From Aporrectodea caliginosa (Eukaryota; Annelida; Clitellata; Crassiclitellata; Lumbricidae): DNA of 64,000 nt. The notes beneath the pieces are model-generated. The model did not search any database. It was not told the origin of the DNA and saw nothing but the letters and a program-made list of their open reading frames with translations. Positions 34,501-43,242 of the stretch are shown piece by piece. The translations under genes and the position numbers were made by a program. The stretch is from NCBI GenBank assembly GCA_020284085.1, contig JACEVL010000518.1, positions 124,001-188,000 on the forward strand. The letters run 5' to 3'. Positions within the stretch are counted from its first letter, which is position 1, and each line of letters starts with the position of its first letter.

Positions 34501-37137
34501 GGCTTACTGTACAAGAGATATCGAATATTAGAGCAAACGATATATCAATTGGTGTTACCAAAAGAGCGACGAATGAAAGTGATGGAGTTGGCTCACGAAT
34601 CAGTATTTGGAGGACATCTTGGAGAAGAGAAAACTAGAGAACGAATAAAGTTGTCTTTTACGTGGCCAAAGATGAGAAGAGATATAGTGAAATTTTGCAA
34701 ATCATGTGAGAAATGTCAGTTAAAGGCAAGAAGTTTGGTGATGGACAGGGTTCCTATCACTCCAATTCCAAGAGAAGATGTAGCCTTTAGAAGAATTACA
34801 ATGGATTGTGTAGGACCAATCGAGCCAGCATCTGCTGCAGGTCACAAGTACTGTTTATGTATTGTCGATTCTTGCACAAGATGGCCTACAGTGTTTCTGT
34901 TGAAATCATTAACTGCGAAAGCTGTGTGTGATGCTTTGATGGAGTTGTTCATGAACGTTGGTGTACCTTCAGTGATCACAAGTGACCAAGGAACAAATTT
35001 TACTGCGAGTCTGACAAGAGAATTTCTGAATTTAATGGGTTGTAGTCCAAGATTTGACACGCCAGGTCATCCAGAGGCAGCTGGACTAGTAGAAAGATGG
35101 AACCAAACATTCAAGAAAATGATCCATCATGTAATTGTTGACAATCCAAGGCAATGGCACAAAGTAATTCCGTTTACAGTGTGGGCATTACGAGAAGTAC
35201 CGAATGCAACTACTGGAATTGCTCCTTATATGTTGGTGTATGGAAAGATTCCGCGTGGACCACTGGCAATTCTAAAAGAAAGTTGGACAAGAGAAATTAA
35301 TTTACCACCTCATATTGGAATCCAACCAGAAAAGTACTTGAAAGACATGAAAGCAAATATGGAAAAAGCATTACTGTTTGCAGAATCATATTCACGAGAG
35401 AAGCAATTACAGTATACGAATCAATACAACAAAAGAGCGAAACATAAAGAATTTGAACCGGGTGAAAAAGTTATTGTGTTGTATCCGACTTCAACAAATA
35501 AACTGATGTCACGATGGCATGGTCCATGTACTGTCATACAACGAAGGTCCAAGTACTCTTATTTGATTGATATGGGTGACGATTGTCGAAAGATAATTCA
35601 CGCAAATAAAATCAGAAAGTACATTACAAGAGCAATGAGTTGTGGACTAATCGTCGAAGAAGATGAAGACTTTGGTTCAGTAGTTGAACTGCTGACGAAG
35701 AATGACTTGCAAGATGAAAAGAACTCACTGAATCTTGATCCTGATCAGATTAGCCATTTAACATTGACTCAACAAAAACAATTGCTGGAAGTACTGAACA
35801 AATATTCTGATCGATTTTCTGAAAAGCCTGGACTATGTACATTGGTTGAACATGAAATCGAACTGAAACCGGAATTTCGTGAAAAAGAATTTATGGCTTA
35901 CCGTATTCCACTCATCTATCGAGCAGAAGTTGAACGACAAATTAAAGAAATGCTTCAAGCCAACATTATAAAACCATCTTCGAGCAGAATGGCAAGTCCG
36001 TTGGTAATTGTTAAAAAGAAAGACGGTTCTCTGAGACTTGCCTGCGACTACAGATACATTAACTCGTTCACTGTGGATTGTAAATATCCGATGCCGATTG
36101 TAAAAGATGTTTTGCACAAAGTTGGAAAATCAAATGTGATCTCAATTTTTGATTGTCGAAGTGCTTACTGGACTTGTCCTGTTAAGCAAACTGATCAATG
36201 GAAAACTGCTTTTGTTACTCACAATGGACTGTACGAGTTTACTCGTGTTCCGTTCGGAATGATCAACTCAGGAAGAACATTTGTTAAAGCAATTAACATG
36301 GTTTTACAGCCTATAAATGAATTTGCTGAGCCCTATGTAGATGACATTGCTGTGCATTCAGATGATTGGAAGATTCATTTACAGCATTTAGATGCATATT
36401 TAATGCAAATGAGACTGCATAACATTACTCTGAACTTAAAGAAATGTATCTTTGGTAAGAGTGAGGTAAAGTTCATCGGTCATGTGGTTGGTTCTGGAAC
36501 GATTCAAATGAATCCAGATAGAATTGAAAGTTTAATTAATTTGAAAACCCCAGAAACGAAGAAACAAGTTAAGCAATTGCTGGGATTTTTTGGTTACTAT
36601 CGACAGTTTATCAAAGATTTTGCACAGATTGCGAAGCCTCTATCTGATTTGACAAGCAAACATGTTCCAGATAAGATTGATTGGACTGATAGACATCAAC
36701 AGGCATTTAATTTACTTAAAGATGCTGTACGCTCTAAAGTTGTTTTATATGTTTTTGATGTTGGAAAACCTTTTAATTTGTACTGTGATAGCAGTGATTT
36801 TGCAGTAGGAGCTGTTTTAACACAGATGGATGATAAGGGAATAGAACGCCCTGTATCATTTATAAGTCAGAAGTTGACTGACACTCAGAAGAGATGGGCA
36901 ACTGTGGAGAAAGAAGCCTATGCTATTGTTTGGGCTCTAAATAAGTTAAAAGAGATAATAATTGGATCTAAAGTTCACATCTTTACCGATCACAATCCTT
37001 TAACTTATCTGACTGAATCTATGTCTAAGTCTGCTAAATTGGTGCGTTGGGCTTTAGCACTGCAAACTTTTGATGTAGAAGTTAATTATAAGAAAGGACG
37101 ATTAAATGTTGTAGCAGATTGTTTATCTAGATTATAA
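31566..37137 (+). CDS. Gag-Pol polyprotein of Gmr1-type retrotransposon (gag frameshifted)
   Basis: Gag starts MEKLSVKKQAELKKMSSE, with a SAP-like helical stretch and then a long E/K/R-rich coiled coil. Frame is lost in the repeated region (about 31930-32180), after which one frame stays open from 32182 to 37137 (1651 codons). In order: coiled coil (residues 1-142), gag core, CCHC knuckle CHNCGSDRHLMKFC (about 424), protease LIDSGAEV (about 538), integrase HHCC (HESVFGGH ... CKSCEKC, about 805-850), DDE residues with an exact D-35-E spacing (ITMDC; SDQG; LVERW), GPY/F-like RWHGPCTV, then RT (YVDD about 1386) and RNase H (LYCDSSD, TDHNPL; end VADCLSRL). Integrase precedes RT, unlike ordinary Ty3 elements. 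Catalytic residues look intact; the gag frameshift makes this copy probably non-autonomous. Confidence 0.93.
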
Positions 37138-37252
37138 GATTGTTTATTTTACTGTATTATATAGTATTAAGTTTATTGCATAATTTAGTACATGATGATT
37201 TTGCAAATTTTTAAGTTTAATTTGCTCAATCCAAAGAAAGGGAAGGAGGTAA

Positions 37253-37611
37253 TGTGAACTAATGTTTTGCATATATAATGATCACAGGTGTTCTTTAGGT
37301 TGCTATATATATATAATGTGTATTGTTAAGCGAGTCTTAGGCCTTAGTTGCGCTTGGCTCGGCTCGTGGGCGCTTTAAAGTAGCCTAAACATTGGCTGAC
37401 GGTAGGTTTTACACGTGCTTAGCGCGCCAAACTTAGAAACTGCTGATGACAGTGAATTTGAACAATACAGTGTAGTACAGTTGGCAAGAGTTGAGTTTGT
37501 TGTTATTAAACTGTGTTTGAAGAAAGAAAGAAACATTCAAAGAACTGTGTCCAGTTAAACATGTTGAAAGTTCTTGAGGTAGGTCACAACTGAGAAAAAG
37601 AGTTGGTGACA
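37253..37611 (+). repeat. 3' LTR of the Gmr1-type element
   Basis: Starts TGTGAACTAATG just after the polypurine tract and ends GTTGGTGACA. It keeps the segment missing from the 5' LTR but lacks about 50 bp near its end, so the two LTRs differ by indels; the insertion is old or recombined. Confidence 0.85.
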
Positions 37612-37678
37612 GTAGTGGTTAGGTGTCAAGAGGTTGGGGTTCAAATTCCTGCCAGGGGAAATTCCAAGAAGTGGGTTG

Positions 37679-37858
37679 TTATGACAGTAAAATTTGAACA
37701 ATACAATACAGTTGTTGTAAGGCAAGAGTTGAGTTGTTATTAAACTGTGTTTGAAGAAAGAAAGAAACATTCAAAGAACTGTGTCAATTTGCGCCCCTTA
37801 AACCAGTCGTTGAGCAATTTTTATGTAGAGATAAGGAAAGTGTTGGAGGGAAGGTCAC
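37679..37858 (+). repeat. Second partial LTR fragment downstream of the 3' LTR
   Basis: GAACAATACA...CAGTTGTTGTAAGG through GTAGAGATAAGGAAAG repeats internal LTR sequence, including the part absent from the 37253-37611 LTR. It is separated from that LTR by about 67 bp with a tRNA-like GGGTTCAAATTCC. Confidence 0.75.
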
Positions 37859-37860
37859 AT

Positions 37861-38000
37861 GGCGATGAGAGGACTGGCCACATGCTGGATTGCCCTCATA
37901 GGTTCAAATCCCTGCCGAAATTGTAAGAAGGTTTCAGTTGATAACACTTCAGGCCCATGGCTTAAGGGACTGTTCTTCTTGTCATAATGGAGCTGACCAG
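37861..38000 (+). mobile_element. tRNA-derived SINE (family D) fragment
   Basis: B-box-like AGGTTCAAATCCC and the later CCATGGCTTAAGGGACTG then TTCTTCTT match the family D copies at 45.2 and 50.5 kb. Confidence 0.5.
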
Positions 38001-38192
38001 TGTACTTTACTCACCTACTCAACCCTTATTACTATTTTGACATTAAAACCAGGACTGGCAATTGTGTATTGCTAGTCATAGCATTATTATGCTAACTGAT
38101 TAATACCGTAGATGCACGAGTATAGCACCACCTGAATATTTATAAATTTCTCAGATAAATGGGTAAAAAGTGTTGGTTTGATTTTGTTTTAG

Positions 38193-39418
38193 TGTTCTCT
38201 GCTCAAGCTGGAGAGAAACACATCTTGTCCGAAGTCATCTCAAGTGCCTCCGATGTTAAGTTCAGTCACGGCGGACAGTATCTGATGTCACGAGACTTTC
38301 TCACTGTCAAGGTCTGGGACGTGAGAATGGAGACGCAACCAGTCGAAGTTCACCAGGTCCACCCCTACCTCCGATCAAAGCTCTACAACCTCTATGAAAG
38401 CGAATGCTTGTACGACCGGTTTGAATCCAACTGGAGTTCTGACGACAGGTAGAGCTTGATGTGTTGGCATAATCTATTCAACATTAATTTTCTTTGGTTC
38501 ATGTGTATGAGCTTACATAGTCCGAGAGCAATGATGTATGGCAAACATATTACATGTATACTGATATATAAAACAAGATGCTTAGAACCATACAATGACA
38601 TACAATGCCATTTCAGTTGTTTCTGCTATAAAATTAATACACTGTTGGTGAAAAGATCGGGCAGTGAGGGAGGACTGGCCCATGTGCTCAGGCTACAATA
38701 ATGAAGTTGCCAACAGTTTACACCATAGACCCCTTAAATTAATTAATTTAAAGGGGTTCTGGAGACTTGAAATGGCATTGCCTGGTCAAACAGGCACTGT
38801 AAGAAGAATCTTGTATGATAAAAAACACTAAGTGAAATAGGTCATTGATAAATGGTTGTGGCAGGAAACTGTGTATAGTCACATAATACATTGGAAGGTA
38901 CCACTTGAGAAGATAGTTGTTTCACAGGTCATGTATATTAAAGACACTTCTGTGAGGTACTTAAAATGCACTAGCTTTTGTGAGGTACTTAAAAATGTGC
39001 TATATAATGTGTTCTTATTCATACAGTAACTAATGCTTCTACTAACAAGTTTCTTGGCAGTGGATCTCCATAAATAACTTACTGAATTACACATGTCTAG
39101 CACGGTGCTATAAGCTTTTTGAATTTCACTTACAGGCACATTCTCACTGGGACCTACAACGATTTCTTTCGTCTTTTTGATCGTGACAACCATAAAGACG
39201 TGACACTAGGAGTGTCAAAAAGCAATTTTAAAAGCCAACAACTGCTAAGACCAAAGAAAGTTTTCCTGTTTGGACCAAAGAACAGAAAGGACGAAATCAA
39301 CGTCGATGCGATAGACACTGGAAAGAAAATTCTGTGCACTTCATGGCATCCAAGCGAGAACATAATCGCACTTGCTTCTTCGAATAACGTGTATCTGCTC
39401 GAGGGCAGTGAACTGTGA
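38193..39418 (+). CDS. PPP2R2: PP2A regulatory subunit B (B55/PR55), last two exons
   Basis: Exons 38193-38448 and 39136-39418 (TGA 39416-39418) complete the propeller begun at 10676. They encode LSEVISSASDVKFSHGGQYL, KVWDVRMETQPVEVHQVHPY, LRSKLYNLYE, HILTGTYNDFFRLFDRD, DEINVDAIDTGKKILCTSWHP and the terminal NNVYLLEG. The phase matches exon 5 exactly (C plus TG gives Leu in GKLF). With 434 residues visible, the reconstructed protein is close to the 447 of human PPP2R2A, so the gene appears functional despite the 24-kb interrupted intron. Confidence 0.95.
38730..38756. repeat. 27-bp AT-rich palindrome
   Basis: CCCCTTAAATTAATT read against AATTTAAAGGGG, with one extra A; located in PPP2R2 intron 6. 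Confidence 0.7.
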
Positions 39419-40839
39419 TACCTAGTGTAATACTTTCGAAGCCTTTGTTCAATACGACTCGAAACAATGAACTCTTTTCGTCAACATACGTCTTGTTTTC
39501 TTTAGTTGTCCATAATCGTTTTTGAAGGCTATGCTGAATTATACTGTCAATGTAGTGCGAGTTTTGAAATGTTTTTCTTTAGTTATGCAACAACAAAGCT
39601 TGATGGTTCAAACAATTGGTTGTTCACCCCCATTGTACTTCCTACCTATTTCCGCTATAAAATTAGTACACTTTTGGTGAGAAGCGACGGATGTACTGGT
39701 TCTCGTGCCGAGGCTACAGTAATGAAGTTGCTACCAGTTCACACTCGTAGCTGCCTCTCGAGGTTTGCTTAACAGAATGCTTTCTTCTTTATGACTGGGA
39801 TCCTTAAGGTCGATTTTATAATTATGGTCTGAATTAAAAACGTTTTCTTCAAATTACTACTATTTATCGAGGACAGACATTTGACTAGGAGAAGATGAAA
39901 CTACACATGTATAGATTATTTCAGATTAGCGCATTTCTGAAATTGCGTTAATGATGTAGGCTGTCACCCGTGTATGCCAGATTAGCATACTTCTGCAATA
40001 ATCTATTGCTATATAGGTTGCTGCTTCTTCTGTGATAGGAGCCACTTGAAACATCATTAATACAAACAGGCAACACAGAAGTTTTAATAATATTAAGGTG
40101 CAATAACATTAGTGCTAAAAGTCAAATTTGGTTATAAAACCATAAAAAATTAAATTTGCCATCATTTACTCTAGTCGTAAGCTTCCCTGTATAATTAATT
40201 AACAAGGGGTTAATAGTCAGAGAATTTTAAATGATGAGATTGGAGTTCTAACAAATCCGTTATTTGCTTGCAATGTTGTTGCAAGGCATGCTTTTATCCA
40301 ATTGCAACATTGTTCATTTCTGATGGGAAGCTTGTTTTGTACAGCTAAGCATATCAACTGGGTGATCCAGATCGTCTGGTTTAGAATGAAGTGCTTTTGG
40401 ACTAGAAAATCCTTCGTTTTCAAGTATGCTTCATACAAATATATCCTATAATTATACTGTTTTCTAATATATTCATTGTTGTCTGTTTCATGATGTATTT
40501 GCATAAACGAATGTCAATAAAAGGTGATCGTGCTAAGTTGCCAATTTCAAATGTCATTGCTTGATGAACTACCGTTTTTTATTGAAAATGTGAGTTTGGG
40601 TGTCTTGTATTAAATATAACATCAAGGATAATATTAATGCCTACATTTTGTCACTCCAAGGTCTTAACTGTTCATTTTTAAGTTGGAAGGTGTAGATTTC
40701 CACTCTGGAGACTAGCTGTGAATTCATGTGTTTCTCTCTTGTGCAAAATAAAACTATATGTAAAACTGTGTAGCAATCTAAGAGACTGATATTGTTCCAA
40801 GAAAATGCAAATGATTGTACTGTCCTAATATTTGCTGAT
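39419..40839. other. PPP2R2 3' flank; no gene seen
   Basis: AT-rich sequence. A SINE-D-like piece at about 39650-39780 (ATGAAGTTGCTACCAGTTCA, also seen at 38700-38720) is the only recognisable repeat. Confidence 0.4.
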
Positions 40840-40845
40840 TTTATT
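40840..40845 (-). terminator. Polyadenylation signal of the tubulin gene
   Basis: AATAAA on the minus strand about 70 bp after the stop codon at 40913-40915. Confidence 0.6.
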
Positions 40846-40912
40846 TTTATCATCAAATTTATAAAACAATAAATTATATTTGTGTAGTAATCAACAGTTA
40901 TTATCTCTAGCA

Positions 40913-42175
40913 TCATGGGTTTTCACGTGTAGCATCCTTATATGCATCTACTACAGTTTGAATATTGTCAAAGGCTTCTAGAAAATCTTCGCCAGTACAT
41001 CCGTATTTTTCATACCAGTGTAGATAAGCACGGACTTCAAGTTTAGCTCGTGAAGACTGAAGCATTGCCTCCAACTGTGGAACGATGTTACTGTAGTTTG
41101 AACCAACAGTCAAGGATTTTGCAGCCGACTGTCCAGTTTCTTTTGAAGACACCCAGAAGTCGACTGGAAAAGGATTCCATTTAACTGTGCAGTAGGCTGA
41201 CTTGACCTGGTTTTCGACCTGGCTCATCACAGCAGAAAACTGTCGTTCTTGGTCTCCACGAGCCACAACCAAGTTCGCCAAACTCGCAAACGTGCTACTA
41301 TCTGTGTGGTTACGTCGATTTAACGATCTGATCAACGATGAAGTCATGTTTTCCCAGGACAATTTTTTCCGTGAAACCGAGTTGACGTGTAGGAACTTGT
41401 GACTTGGCATTGGACACAGTGACTGTAGCATTTCCCACGGCTCCATGCCAATGCTGACACCAGCTTTAGGGGTTAAAGAGTCGACTGGTGCTATAAGTCC
41501 ACCCAGACACGCAGCAATATGGCAATTGATGTCTGAGAGTGATACGACTGGAGGCTGATCCCCTGCTTGTGATCGGACTCGCTTTTTCAGTCGCCATAAC
41601 ACATCATCATTACTAAACATTATGATACCATCAGACAGTCTGGACAAAGTCGACAATGACATGAGGCTATTGTAATTCTGCAGAGGACTTTCACCCGTGC
41701 TAAACGGTGCCACAGCACAAGAAACTATATAGTTCAAAGGATACTCGTCTCTAAGCAATTCCACTACACGGGATCCTACACCGGATCCCGTGCCACCGCT
41801 AAGGCTGTGAATAAGCAGCGTTCCGCAGTAACTGTCACACCGTTCAATTTCTTTTCTCATGGCCGACATAGTTCGCCCAAATATATTTTTCTCTTCGCTC
41901 TCGTTTTTCCGCCCGTAGTAACCGAAAGCCCAGTTGTTACCACGGCCGCTCCGATCCATAATGACGTTTTCGTTGCGAAACGTACTGCCTCCGGTACGGC
42001 GGGTACTGGAAAAACCTTTGAGGACCTTTGGTTCAGTGTCGACTGCAACTGAGCGATAATACCCATCATAATGCTTAAACACGTATCCAGGCTCGTTCAG
42101 TTCATCTACTCTCTTCCAGAAACATTCGCCAACTTGATTTCCACATTGCCCAACCTGAAGAACTACACAAGACAT
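40913..42175 (-). CDS. Zeta-tubulin-like (ZED family) tubulin, intronless
   Basis: GTPase of the tubulin superfamily, of the delta/epsilon/zeta group tied to centriole triplet microtubules and basal-body orientation. The single 420-residue ORF has a normal tubulin N-terminus (GQCGNQ at 9-14), RGNNWAFGY (78-86) and the nucleotide-binding signature GGTGSG (127-132). RDEYPLNYIVSCAVAPF and GESPLQNYNSLMSLSTL differ from delta-tubulin in the corresponding loop and look zeta-like to me, but delta cannot be excluded without a tree. The length is near the usual 440-460; no introns interrupt it, unlike all neighbours except the GPCR. It is head-to-head with MED19 (1068 bp between start codons). Confidence 0.85.
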   Translation of the reverse strand: MSCVVLQVGQCGNQVGECFWKRVDELNEPGYVFKHYDGYYRSVAVDTEPKVLKGFSSTRRTGGSTFRNENVIMDRSGRGNNWAFGYYGRKNESEEKNIFGRTMSAMRKEIERCDSYCGTLLIHSLSGGTGSGVGSRVVELLRDEYPLNYIVSCAVAPFSTGESPLQNYNSLMSLSTLSRLSDGIIMFSNDDVLWRLKKRVRSQAGDQPPVVSLSDINCHIAACLGGLIAPVDSLTPKAGVSIGMEPWEMLQSLCPMPSHKFLHVNSVSRKKLSWENMTSSLIRSLNRRNHTDSSTFASLANLVVARGDQERQFSAVMSQVENQVKSAYCTVKWNPFPVDFWVSSKETGQSAAKSLTVGSNYSNIVPQLEAMLQSSRAKLEVRAYLHWYEKYGCTGEDFLEAFDNIQTVVDAYKDATRENP

Positions 42176-42338
42176 AGCGTTAATACAGGCCTACAGAAAT
42201 TCAGAAGTTTGTTTAGAACTTGTAAATTTCTTAAAACACGGTATCCAAGCATTTGTTTTTAGTTAGCCCACCATAGAATACAACATTGTCAACATCGACA
42301 TAGATACAAATCCATCGCTCGCACTATTTAGACAGTTT

Positions 42339-42363
42339 TTGCTATGCTAACTTAGCATAGCAA
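42339..42363. promoter_or_regulatory. 25-bp palindrome in the tubulin/MED19 intergenic region
   Basis: TTGCTATGCTAA, a central C, then TTAGCATAGCAA: perfect 12-bp arms, 164 bp upstream of the tubulin start. Possible binding site for a dimeric factor (inference only). Confidence 0.4.
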
Positions 42364-42486
42364 TATTTGGTCTACCTGCCTGATCTTTGGATCTTAGCTA
42401 CATTGAGACAAGAGGAGGTAGCTGCCTCCTTTTGTTTTTTTTATATGCTTGAACTTCCATTGACTAATGACTCCAATAACCAGGAT

Positions 42487-42768
42487 TTTGCCAATGGTCT
42501 GTAATAATAATAATATTTTCGTTTATTGAAACAATCCGGTTGACAAACCGCAACCGGTTACCGTTACGTGTACAGTTATGCAATTGAAACAATTCACAAG
42601 AACACAAATTACAGAAGACATAAATCTTAACTACTAACAGAACAGACAGCCTGCAATACACGGCGCTAATAGCAGCCTACAAAGCATGTCTGCCCTACGG
42701 GACTCGGAACTCCGTACCTCTCGCTCTCCATGCCAATGTGTTATCCAATGCGCTATCGGCCCCCCGAA
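42487..42768 (-). mobile_element. tRNA-derived SINE, family B (about 280 bp)
   Basis: Minus strand: head GGCCGATAGCGCATTGGATA (A-box region) with GAGTTCCGAGTCCC (B-box region), conserved body (AGACATGCTTTGTAGGCTGC; TTAAGATTTATGTCTTCTG), tail AATAAACGAAAATATT plus (ATT)n. The second copy at 59914-60160 is very similar along its whole length. Confidence 0.8.
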
Positions 42769-43088
42769 GTTGCCACCTCTTGAATTTGAGTCTCGCTACG
42801 TCTCTGCCTATTGATACTGCTTTGGTTAAATAAGCTTGCTCCCGTGACTTCGGTTTTTTGGCCTTGTCGAAGTTTCGAGATTACGATTCGCAGACAGTCA
42901 AATTGAATACGACAATAAATTCATTGCCAGATTAATTAGCAACCTTAAATTTTGTTCGAGTTAATAATAGCGAACATTCGATAATGAAGTCGGCAGAACT
43001 TAAAATTGACGACAATTATACGTGACGTCAAAACTACTCCCTAAAATTTGCGCTAAATAACCTCTACTCCGCCACTTCGGCGCTGAAG

Positions 43089-43097
43089 AAAATGGCG
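43089..43097 (+). promoter_or_regulatory. YY1-like AAAATGGCG element upstream of MED19
   Basis: AAAATGGCG about 150 bp before the MED19 start codon matches the YY1/Pho core seen in many housekeeping promoters. It is a short motif, so weak evidence. Confidence 0.25.
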
Positions 43098-43242
43098 TTT
43101 GTGGGTATGGTGGGTATGCGTGTGTAACGACTTTTGTTGTTTTTTCTGGTGTTTGGCGAATCTCGTTGTGATTGGTGAAAAAATAAGGAAAGCTTTTGTT
43201 GTTTTGACTGTGGCGATTAAATTTACAATTTTATTTTGAACA

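Larger units (their letters stand above)
31010..37611 (+). mobile_element. Gmr1-type Ty3/gypsy LTR retrotransposon, nearly complete
   Basis: LTR (31010-31283), leader with 19-20-bp repeats (31305-31400), gag-pol, polypurine tract AAAGAAAGGGAAGGAGG (about 37233-37249) and 3' LTR (37253-37611). Flanks TTCC and GTAG do not match, so no target-site duplication is evident; recombination or later rearrangement is likely. It lies in PPP2R2 intron 5 in the same orientation as that gene and about 580 bp upstream of its exon 6. Confidence 0.95.
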
